NCBI RefSeq assembly: GCF_002775205.1
Contig: NC_036461.1
Coordinates: forward strand, 18,076,015-18,140,014
DNA: 64,000 nt
DNA from: Xiphophorus maculatus
Lineage: Eukaryota > Chordata > Actinopteri > Cyprinodontiformes > Poeciliidae
Direction: 5' to 3'
The translations under genes were made by a program, and so were the position numbers. Positions within the stretch are counted from its first letter, which is position 1, and every line of letters starts with the position of its first letter. The notes beneath the pieces are model-generated. The model was not told the DNA's origin. It saw only the letters and a program-made list of their open reading frames with translations, and did no database searches. Below, one piece after another: positions 12,001 to 44,079 of the stretch.

Positions 12001-15000
12001 TAAATAAAGGGGGCAAAGCAAGGAGAAAGATTTCACAGGTTGTAAAATATTAAGATTAAAGCAGAAATTTGCCTTACAGCAAGACGAATTTAAAATATGA
12101 AATCTTAGATCGAAGCAGAATGGCCCAGTCAAAAGAAAAGTAAAAACTTTATGTTCATAATGTCTCACAACTCAATTTGATTATGCTGGAGCTATTTTAC
12201 AAAAAGCAATGGGTTTTGTCTGCAATTGTGCAAAGCTGGGGGGAAAAAATCATAGCCACCAAAAAACCTGGAGCTTCATTATACCAAAAGGTGGTTCTAA
12301 TCCTACTGTAGATTTTCTTCCAGCAAAGTATCTGACTACTGCATTTCAAAACCCCAGAAAGTCCATTAATTGCAGATGTCAGACATGTAAGGCCATCAAA
12401 GGTAGATTTATTGTTGTTGAAATGCATAATTGCTTAACCAATACGATTGTGATGGAAAACATGCAGCCACTGCATGTCATAGTGGAATACTTTGTATGAA
12501 TTTAGTGTTTTTGATTAAGTTTTTGTTTTTACTCTCTTTTGTGCTTTGGCCATTTGTGATGTGTTCAAGTTGAGGTTTAACTAAATCACTAAAATGCAAA
12601 ACAAAAAACCCCTCAAACTTATAAAAGTTGCACCTTCTTTTAACTGCGACTCTGTCAAGCCAAAGTTTCTCTCGTGTCGACTGTGACGATTACAATTTTC
12701 TACCTAAGCAATTTATCCTAATGTTCATGCTTGTTTCAGAGGAGGAGAAAGTAGCTTTTGGTCGATGGATCAACAAAGCTTTGGGCAAAGATCCCGACTG
12801 CAACCACCTGCTGCCCATAAACCCAAACGACGAGAGCCTTTTCGCCTCCCTCCGTGACGGCATCATGTTGTGGTACAGCACACGCATACGTCTGCACTAC
12901 ATGACATGACTGCAAACACCTGAGAATTTGTGACATTTTCATCAATTTACCACAAAGATGGGCACTCATCCAAAAATGGTGTCACATTTGAGTTGTCATC
13001 GTAGTCCACAATTCAGACACAGATCAAAATGCAAAAATAACTTTCTTATATAGAACCAAAAATTTTATTGCAATTTTTGTGAATTGAGTTTGAAAATTCT
13101 CACGAGAACGGTCTGAGTAAACATTTGTTTTTATCATTTTTGGTCTAATCCGTTTAAGTGTCTAATCATACTTGCTATAGCAGATTATAGCTACAACCTT
13201 GTCAACATTATGTAGCTATAATGTTGCCACATTATAGCTACAACCTAGCTGTAGACTGAGTAATAGACTGAGACTCACCTCAGTTTATTACTCAGTCTAC
13301 TCAGTTTACTCTCAGCCTGTGAAATATTATACAGTATTTGTGTTGAACTAGAACTAAACTTACTTAAATAAAGTTATATTTTAAAAAAGGGAAGATTGTA
13401 GCTGAATTTTCCCAAGTACACAAGAGTACAATATACGGAAGTGAAATAAAGACCCACTAAGAAAACATGCTAAGGTTTAATCAATTAATTTAGAGTACTT
13501 TTTAATAATCCAGTAATTATTTAAGAACACTGATCGTCTATTATGCTGTCTTGTCGGCGTGTTGTGGTTTTATGCATGTGTACTTTGTGATTACACAATT
13601 TTAGTAGACCTGAGATAGAATCATTGCCGGTTTGCAACAAACTCTCGGAACATGGCGACAGCGTTTTATGTTGCTGCAAAGGTTGGAGGAGGATCGCAGT
13701 GATAACACGTTATATTGCTTTACAGCGCCTCCTCGTTCATTTCAATTCAGCATGATTGTCCTACTGCACGATGGACTTTTGCACCGGCAGAGGCCCTTTA
13801 GAAATGGACAATTACACGGCTGCTACAGTGTGCTCAGTGACTCACCCGAGCGTCCCCTTCGCCCACCTCTCCCACTGCTTTTTCCTCTTCCAGTAAGCTC
13901 ATCAACCTGTCCCAGCCTGACACGATCGATGAGAGAGTCATCAACACGAAGAAACTCACCACCTTCACAAGGAGAGTGAGTGGAGTTTTGCAGAATTTGT
14001 AAATTACACAATCATCCCATGTTAAACAATCACTATGAGCACTGAAGTAATTAGGCACCACACATAAACTATGTTGTGATTAACTTTTCTGACAAGTGTT
14101 TGCAGATAAGATTCGTTATCTGCAAATGTGCAAACTCATAACTGCTGCTTATATACTTACTAAGTACATTATATTTTATAGGGACTGGTATTTTTTTCCC
14201 ATTTGGATACAGTGACATAAATGAAAGATGTGCGAAGTTGGTAAATATATGATTGATGTCCTTTTTGCTGGTAGCCAAATGCTTGAGCACAGCTGAAACT
14301 CTTACAAACTGTCTAAAACATGCCAAAAGCATCTGCATCAACCCTCACTTAGCTCTGGTTTTCCAGACCAGAAAACCAGAAAGGATTTTTTTTTATTTTT
14401 TTTTTTATGTAAACTACCAGTGATACTTCTTTAGTCGAATACGTTAACACTTCTGTTTCAGATGAGTTTGGGGATTCAGTTAGTCATTAGGTGAATCCAG
14501 TTTCCCTGTAAGTTAGTTGAAAGAGCTCGCCTGCTCAACTCCAATCTGACTAAAAACTGACCAAAATGTTGAATCAGTTTGAGGAAAGTGACTCATGTGG
14601 CCTTAATGACCCCATTATTGACCCCAACAGCCCTCTTAGTGGGGTCATATTTTATAATGGCCCATTTATGCTCAATGTTAAACACTCAGGCACATAAGGA
14701 CTATGTATTTGGTCCATTTTTAGGAAGCTTACAGATGTGTACCCAAACTGGATAATAATACCAATAATCATGGGACAGTTTGGCCCAGTATAGCTATAAG
14801 CAAAATGAATGTGACAATGTATTTAATGGCTGGAATAAGAAGTGAAAAGACTTTAAAAAAGGATTTGCCTTTGGTTTGAGCACTTGGAAAAGATGTACTG
14901 TTCTATTAAACCACCTAAATTTCCAACTTGAGGAGCAACGTTTGAACTATAGTTAGATCTATCATGCTAAAGCTCTGTTTTACATTTTTCTGTTATTTTT

Positions 15001-18000
15001 TACTTCACCTCACCTCCTTCTTTTTGTACTTTGAAAACATCATCTTTGCTACATGATCACAGCGTGAAATCCAGCTCAACAAAATGTGATCAAAACTGGA
15101 AAAACATACATTTTTCTCAAATCCAAATGTGAAACTTTATCAAGTCACAAGCCAAGAGCGTTTTTAACCTTTACAGCTTACAATAAAATTCTCGCCTGTC
15201 AGAAGTAAAGAAAGGTGGGTTTTAAGTTGCGATTATTGACTTTGCCAGGTAGAAATATATACATATTCTTTATATATACATTTAAAAAACAACTTATTTG
15301 CTTCTTTTAAACAAACGTGTTTACATGCTTTCATAGGAAAACATTGTTTTGGCCCTGAACTCGGCCTCAGCCATCGGCTGCACAGTGGTGAGCATCGACG
15401 CCCATGACCTGATGGCTGGGAAACCCCACCTGGTCCTGGGACTGCTCTGGCAGATTATCAAGGTCGGCCTCTTCGCTGATATAGAAATCACCAGGAACGA
15501 AGGTCAGTACTCACTCGCTCGCTCGCTCGCTCGTTAATCAAGTAATATCAGTGTTTGAAATTGCAGAGCACTTATTGTCGGTGTGTCTGTTTTCATTTTA
15601 AAAATGAATTTATTTTTAGAACATTTACAAGAAGTTGGGTCAAAGGTTACTGTTGCGCCAACCGATGCAGTAGAAAAATAATTAAATGCTCGCTAGACAA
15701 TTAGTTTCCAGCAATAACCAAAGTCATGATGCAACGTTTTTATTTTCACTTTTCCAAAGGCTTTGAGTCATTTTATTGTTTTATTACTTGAAGAGACACT
15801 CTCCTCTTTGGTTGGACGACTTTTCCCCTCCGTTGCCCGAAGGAGCAACTCATTCAGGGGTTTAAGTTATTTTTATCAACAAATGAGTTTCTCATCAGGA
15901 AATGTTGGACACCTCTTCCCATTTCTTCTTCAAAAATGTCCTTCCTGTCTGTCTCCAGGCTTGATTGCCCTCCTGATGGAAGGAGAAGAGCTGGACCACC
16001 TCGTATCTCTGTCTCCTGAGGAGCTGCTTCTACGATGGGTCAACTATCACCTAATCAACGCAGGAACAGAAACAATCAGCAACTTCAGTGCTGATATCAA
16101 GGTGCTTAGTGGAACTTTTACAGCCGTGTTCCTTTAAATACCCACAGAGGGTCGTGTAAAGGAATGTTTTGTTCTTTGACTTTGAAGGACTCTAGGGCTT
16201 ACTTCCACCTGCTGGACCAGATTTCCCCTCAAGACGAAGACGAATTCCACATGGGGATCAAAATCAACATGGCCGGCCTTAGTGTGAGTTGGCTTGCTTC
16301 AGTGCAATCAGTTTAAGTCCTAACAGTGAGCGACAATGTGGTGCATGTGAACATGAAGGAGCGGGATTTGGAGCGAAGGGCCGAGCTGATGCTGCAGGAG
16401 GCGGCCAAGTTGGACTGCCGGCAGTTTGTTTCTCCTCGCGACGTCACGTCTGGAAACAACAAACTCAACATGGCCTTTGTGGCCAACTTGTTTAACATGC
16501 ATCCGGGTCTGCACAAGGCTAAGTTTAACCTGGATGGGGAGCACATAGAGGGTAAGTGATGTTCGCTGTACAACAGAGAACTAGAAACTAGAAAGTCAGT
16601 GATGCCAAAGACACGTTTGAAAATGTTTTCCGTGTGGAAAGTGAGGCATGTGGCCATTTTGGAGAATGATAACCTGTATTTATATCTTGCCAGCGGAAAC
16701 CAGGGAGGAGAAAACGTTTCGCAACTGGATGAACTCTCTGGGTGTTTCTCCACATGTATACCATCTCTATCGGTAGGTTCAGTCGTACATGAAGGTAATT
16801 ATTCTTATTTGAGGAGGAGATAGCTAACATGTGAATGTGCAGCTTAACAGGGAAGCGATAGAAACATAGAGACAAAAAATATGCAGAACATATATGAGGT
16901 TTGATGTGCATCACTGTGAAGTATATTTCATTGGCTCATGGTTTTCCTTTTGGGTAACACTTTATTTGGCGGAGTGTGTATAAGACTGACATGACACTGT
17001 CATAAACATAACATAACACCTGTCAGGAACATAAAAGATTTTTCATGAATGTCTATAATTGTTGTCATGAAGTGTCATTCGTTAAATAATGACACTTTTA
17101 ATGCAAAGTTGACCATTTTAATAGACTTTTAATGCAAGTTTTAATGCAACTTTGCATTAAAAGTGTCATTATTTGCCGAATGACACTTCATGACAACAAT
17201 TATAGACATTCATGAAAAATCTTTTATGTTCCTGACAGGTGTTATGTTATGTTTATGACAGTGTCATGTCAGTCTTATGCACACCCCTTCAGATAAAGTG
17301 CTACCCGTTTGTTTTTGTTTTTTTGCTTCAATTACAGTTACAAGTCTTTGTGCATATAGTTTGGAGACTTAGTCTGACTCAGTCAGATTAAATGTAGAGC
17401 AGTTTTGTTTTTGGCATGTTTTTGGTGAGATTCCGGTTTGTACTTAAAATTGGCATTTTTTAGTTAACTGAATATTTAAAAGCAAATATCAGATCTTCAT
17501 TATTTTCGGCTGAAATGAAGAGAAGCCTTGTTGGAAGGTGTTCAGAACAACATGTTGCTCCAATGCTGCAGATGTTTAATTCTGCAGCTTTCCACGATGA
17601 TTCTGAATAACGTTGGCTAAAAATAATGAAGTACCAATATTTTATACATGTACATATAACAGGAACTGCAAGCTTTAGTAGTTTTTAATTATTTTTTTAT
17701 GGAATAATTGCGTTAAATTTTTCCATGAAAATAATTTAGAGTATTTAGGTATATTTTTTAGATATATTTTGCTTATCATTAAGTTGGAGTGTTTTTTTGG
17801 TTTTTTTACATCATTTTCCACAAACATCTAAATCCAATGCGGTGTACATTGAAGAAAATGTACACCGCACAGTGTGGTGTGTATTAACTTTAAGCCGTAA
17901 GTCATATTCAAATGCTTTCTGTGTTAATATCCATCATATTTATCCTCATTTTTTTTGCAGGGATCTTTGTGATGGCTTGGTGATCCTGCAACTTCTAGAA

Positions 18001-19253
18001 AAAGTCAAAGTGGTAGTGAACTGGAAGAAAGTCAACAATCCTCCTTATCCTCAACTGGGGGGAAACATGAAGAAGGTGCCACATGCAAACACAGCAGAAA
18101 TACTTTAATTAGGAGCACTAGTAAATTTGTGTGGGCTTCAGTTTTCCATGATGTGTTCTAGCTGGAGAACTGCAACTACGCTGTAAAGTTGAGCAAGGAT
18201 GAAGCTAAGTTCTCTCTGGTCGGAGTCGGAGGAGAAAACCTAAACGAGGGGAGTTGCACACACATCCTGGCTGTGGTCTGGCAGCTGATGAGAAGGTAGA
18301 CGCTCCAGAAAGTGCTGCTTTTTTAGCTGATGTGTGGGTGGTCCATGTAGCTGCTCTCTTAACGTCTCGGTAATCTTTCCTGTTTGTTCTTCCTCAGGTA
18401 CTCTGTTATGGTTCTCTCTGATTTGGGCAGCGGAGAGAAAGTTGCGGATCAGTTTATCCTGAACTGGGTCAACTCCACCCTGAAGGAGAAGCGAAAGGAC
18501 ACACGGATCAGCAGCTTTAAGGTGAGTAGGACAAGATTACATGTTCAAGAACAGGGTTAGGCTTAGCGTAAATTTCAAAGGTATACAAATGTTAAGAGGC
18601 TTCCGAAGAAGACTGAAAGCTGAAATGTAATGAAAATATACCATGAGCAAATATTTTTTAAAAAGTTTTGCACATTTAATTAACTACGTTATTCTTTTTT
18701 TTTTTTCATATTTCTGTGCTTCCAACAGATTTGTTTTTTAACTGTGTTGCACTAAATAAATGCCAAAGTATTTTTCATAATCTTGCTTGTTTACTTTAAA
18801 CAAATCTGGCATTTTAACTGGGTGGTGTCCACTTTCAGTGACCATCGTAATTTCAAGTTGCACTGGAATGTAATCCTGTTTCACGTTCTGCACAGGACCA
18901 GCTGATCAGCACCAGTTTGCCAGTGATCGACCTGATTGACGCCATCGCCCCTTCAATGGTCAAGTGGGACATGGTAAAGAGAGGAGAAAAGGGAGTCCTG
19001 AAGAAGGATGAGAAAATCAACAATGCCAAGTAAAGAGCAATACTTCCCGTCCCTTCATTTTTATTCTCCAGTCCTTTCATTTCCCGACTGACTTCTCTCC
19101 CGTTTGTCTCTCAGGTATGCAATCTCATTGGCCCGTAAGATCGGCGCCCGCGTCTACGCCCTGCCTGATGATTTGGTGGAGGTAAAACCTAAAATGGTGA
19201 TGACCGTGTTTGCCTGTCTCATGGGGCACGACATGAAGAAAGGCAAAAACTAA
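9078..19253 (+). CDS. pls1: Plastin-1 (I-plastin / fimbrin), actin-bundling protein
   Basis: Cytoplasmic Ca2+-regulated actin cross-linker of microvilli and stereocilia. There are fifteen coding exons: 9078-9147, 11080-11240, 11312-11441, 12740-12872, 13894-13975, 15337-15502, 15959-16101, 16188-16283, 16359-16551, 16694-16772, 17961-18075, 18162-18295, 18398-18521, 18896-19029 and 19115-19253. The total is 1,899 nt or 632 aa (human PLS1 is 629). The start [20 protein letters not shown] sits in a good Kozak context (GCCACCATGG). Two EF-hands follow, with loops [12 protein letters not shown] and [12 protein letters not shown]. Four calponin-homology domains in two actin-binding modules begin at [15 protein letters not shown] (about residue 121) and [10 protein letters not shown]; the protein ends [14 protein letters not shown]..., the usual plastin C-terminus. 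PLS1 rather than PLS3 or LCP1 is favoured by the MEN start and by adjacency to atr, as in human. The donor of exon 1 (GTCGGT) is weak, and the acceptor of exon 9 is unusual (see findings). Confidence 0.93.
11800..11965 (+). mobile_element. Tc1/mariner-like remnant in pls1 intron 3
   Basis: The stretch 'CATCACCCTGAAAACATAATCCG...TGGTGGTGGCGGCATCATGCTGTGGG' resembles the part of Tc1-family elements that encodes the transposase motif GGG(S/N)IM(L/F)WG. One frame reads GGGGIMLW but has an upstream stop. It is a short decayed fragment with no ends found. Confidence 0.5.
13212..13300. repeat. Two adjacent perfect or near-perfect hairpins in pls1 intron 4
   Basis: Hairpin A has 13-nt arms at 13212-13224 and 13229-13241 (GTAGCTATAATGT) with loop TGCC and no mismatch. 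Hairpin B has 22-nt arms at 13251-13272 and 13279-13300 with loop ACTCAC and one mismatch. Only 9 bp separate the two. Confidence 0.85.
16284..16358 (+). other. pls1 intron 8 with an unusual acceptor
   Basis: Donor AGT|GTGAGT and acceptor ...AACATGAAG|GAG give a 75-nt intron and a gap-free match to other plastins ([12 protein letters not shown]). A strong branch-point consensus TCCTAAC lies near 16319-16324, followed at once by CAG, which would be too close to use. The region between branch point and chosen acceptor is purine-rich, which is atypical. See the matching finding for alternatives. Confidence 0.6.
16952..17306. mobile_element. Fold-back MITE (355 bp, long terminal inverted repeats) in pls1 intron 10
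   Basis: The element begins GGGTAACACTTTATTTG and ends with the inverse, GATAAAGTGCTACCC. The inverted match continues inward for roughly 150 bp per arm (for example ATAAGACTGACATGACACTG on the left, its complement on the right), leaving a short centre around 17105-17150. No coding capacity. I could not find a convincing target-site duplication, so the superfamily is unassigned. Confidence 0.8.
17838..17869. repeat. Perfect 13-bp-stem hairpin in pls1 intron 10
   Basis: Arms 17838-17850 (TGCGGTGTACATT) and 17857-17869 are exact reverse complements around loop GAAGAA. Confidence 0.85.
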
Positions 19254-20968
19254 ATAGAAAACCAGGGTTTAAAAACGTACAAACATCCAATTGCATTTTT
19301 TCTGCATTTTTACCATTGTCATTTTTTTTTCTTTGAGCTTTACCTTTGCTGCAATCACCAGCCAGTACAAATCTATTGGTTATTCTTTATTGTGCTTTCT
19401 AATAGTCCTAAACAATATTTTGATTATTCTCTTGTTTGTAAAACTGTTGTGTTTGTGTATGATTTAAAACTTTTTAGCACTTATTTGCTTAATACTTATT
19501 AAACCATTCCTATCATAAAGTATTCACTACCTCTGCAATTTAAGATGAACCAGAGGGGTAAACAAAATAACACGGAAACGCCTTCTTGTATAGCCTGTGA
19601 ATGTCATGCGTTGAATATTGCTGTTGAATTACTGAAGATGACATCTATTAAATATAAAAGTTGAGAATTTGTGTGTTTGCTGTCTTTGTAAAAAAAATTT
19701 CCAACGGTTTGAATAGATCAAACACGATAAATCTGATTGTTTTTTAAAAATGTACAATGTTAGTAAGGCTACTGGTAAAAATCCATAAAGCATCTCCACA
19801 CTATCTCTATAAACTTTCAGATTTAAAAGGTATTGCAGAAAGAAAAGTGATTTGAGTTAAATCCATTCAACTTTAGTTTTAGTACAAATAAATGCATTGC
19901 GAAAAGAAAACATTCATTGGACTCACTGGATGATTTAAACTCCCTTTAGGTTGTTAAAATTAGGGATGCATACAATTTAAAGCTAAACATTAAGTGGATA
20001 ATAAACATAATAATCAGTAATAATAATGAACTGGAGCTATGGTTCTCAACATGTGGTACAAGAACCAATAGAGGTTATTCTTGAGTTAGCTTGGGCCATG
20101 TTCAAAAGAAATTTTGTTATTGTCTACAAAGTAGAAATATTTCAAGAACCCCAAAGAACTGAAGGAAGCAGACAACAAGGACCCAACCATGATCTAGTGC
20201 AAGCTGGAAAACAGTGTGATTTGCCAGTTGATCGGTTCAAGCTAACAACAATAAGCAATATAAACAGATTTTTCTGCATTTTTTACTTGTGAAGTTTTTC
20301 CTCTAAGATTTTATAAATTTGGTGAAGATTTGGATCAAGCTGGGCAACTTCCTTGGACACAAAATAAGTCACTTCCACTGACAAAATTGATTCCAAATAA
20401 TGCCTATCTGCTATGAGGTATGTCTACAATCCCATACCCTGCTTTCTAACATGTATTAGTAAAGGAATATTATGCTAAATTTTCGTACAAAAGAGATAGA
20501 AACAGCATTTCATAACCGTAGATGCCATAATATTTGAGTATGTCCTAAAATTAAACCCTTTTTTTATTGATGAATCCAAGTTTCTTTAACTTAAACTCTT
20601 ATTAGATTCTACAAATAATTTTGTTTTCATTGCTAATTATGCTGCGAAAAGTCTTCAGTAACTATCTGCTGGTCTTGGGTTCTCTAATATTTTCGCCACT
20701 TTTGTAAATTTATTTATTTATTCAGTTTCTTGGGCTGATTTTTATGCTAATTGCAGTCTGTGCCTGTTGTACCTTTGCGCTTGTGCTTGAGTATTTTGAG
20801 CCTCGGTGGATACCGTATCAAAACAAACGACGTCACTTTGGAGCGAAAGTTTTCGAAACTCGTGGAGCGATGGAGAGCTGCTGGGAGATTATCTCCTTTA
20901 AAATTACTTAATTTATACTTTTATACTTAATAGCTTTCCAAGAAGCCGAACAAGACGGAAGCGTAAAC
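19254..20968. other. pls1 3'UTR, spacer and atr 5' region
   Basis: The two genes are in tandem, 1.7 kb apart. The first part is the AT-rich pls1 3'UTR. The last 150 bp or so before atr turns more GC-rich (CGTATCAAAACAAACGACGTC, GGAGCGATGG) and probably holds the TATA-less atr promoter and 5'UTR. I see no other gene; the 88-codon frame at 20026-20292 has no recognisable similarity. Confidence 0.55.
19647..19652 (+). terminator. Probable pls1 poly(A) signal (ATTAAA)
   Basis: ATTAAA about 400 bp after the pls1 stop, followed by a GT-rich stretch (TTTGTGTGTTTGCTG). It is the best candidate before the atr promoter; AATAAA near 19887 is an alternative. Confidence 0.5.
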
Positions 20969-42858
<21,890 letters not shown>

Positions 42859-42986
42859 AAAGATGGATAGATGTTAAGTTAATTATCATAAAGCACTTTT
42901 TGAGTAAAATTTCTGTTTTGTTGAAGTTCCCGATTTTTTATAAACTGTCATACGTTTGGATTTTATGTGCTGTATTGCTCATTTGT

Positions 42987-42992
42987 AATAAA
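42987..42992 (+). terminator. atr poly(A) signal (AATAAA)
   Basis: AATAAA 129 bp after the stop codon, followed by TTCTGTTGGTAAGTGTGACTG, a GT-rich stretch. This fits a short 3'UTR. Confidence 0.75.
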
Positions 42993-44079
42993 GAGGTCTT
43001 CTGTTGGTAAGTGTGACTGAGTGAGTCTTTTAATCTTTTAACCCTCCTTAGGTCCTCTGATGCACCTCAGACCGTCAGCTGATTGAGTTAATCCTCCCTT
43101 CGCTCCGTTTCTGTCCTGCTAACATTCAGAGGTTCAAGAAAACTCAGCACGACCATCGCTGGGGAGTAAGGTTGCATGCTGAAATTTTGCTTGCAGAGCA
43201 GGCTCTTCTGTTGCGCCATTATGCGTTCAGACACTCAGAGAGTGGCTGTATTTGTTATTATGGCATTTCTTCTTCTAGTTAACTCGTGGCTGTTTTTGCA
43301 GCTTACTTTGAGAGAGAACCTGTAGGGTGTTTTTGTGTTCAAGAGCTGTTGGTTTAGATTTTGTCTCTCCTTTTCTTTCTTTTAGAGATTAACATTTTTC
43401 AAATTTATGTTTGTTTTATTTTGTATTTTATATGTATAGAAGTGCAACATTTTGTGGAGAGATTATGCTTTTATTGTGTACTTGAACAGGAAGTCTAATC
43501 CTTCAAGTCATTGCATTCTCTCAGGATTTTCGTCATGTTTACGTCGGTGTAAACAGTTTAATGCATGCTGATGTCTACCATGGTACGTCATTTGACATTT
43601 TAATGGCTGTCCGAAGCATTTATTTAAATTATCCTGGACATTAATGGAACAACAGCGTCCTTTAGAGACGCAAATTAAAAGCCTGACGTTACAGCGACGC
43701 CAGTCAATTTTCTGAGCGTCCTTTATTGACCCTTAGTGGATAATAGTGGATAACAGGTAAATACTGACGGCGGTAAACAGGCGAGCAGGTGCGTGCGGAG
43801 CTTCTTCATGTCTCCGACGTCGCTCTGTCGGCCTCCATGTATGGCAAGCCGTTAGAAACAATAATACCCCGTATATTAACGTGTTGTAAATAGCCGGATG
43901 CGACGTTTGTTCTCGCAGCCAGACTTGAGTATCTCAACGGCTTGCCGTGCTTGCAAAGGTGTTAGCCCGGCTGAGGCGATGCGTGGGTCGGCTGGAGGTG
44001 AACATTTGGTTTAGTAACCGGGGTCACCTCCGCTGCCACGCCTCCACGGAGACAAACGGCCGACCTTGAGGACTCCGTC
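42993..44079. other. Spacer between atr and the endophilin-B-like gene
   Basis: About 1.1 kb. The first half is AT-rich with no gene. From about 43740 it becomes CpG-rich (GACGTCGCTCTGTCGGCC and others) and probably contains the promoter and 5'UTR of the downstream gene. It carries an 11-bp inverted repeat, GGCAAGCCGTT at 43843-43853 and AACGGCTTGCC at 43936-43946. Confidence 0.5.

Noticed and set aside
16282-16326. A 45-nt intron in pls1 (GTGTGA...CAG)
   Set aside because: Far below the usual vertebrate minimum, and it adds residues absent from other plastins. The 75-nt alternative aligns without gaps.
9078-19253. Assignment of the plastin as lcp1 or pls3
   Set aside because: The MEN start and the direct neighbourhood of atr match PLS1; the other plastins lie in different vertebrate linkage groups.
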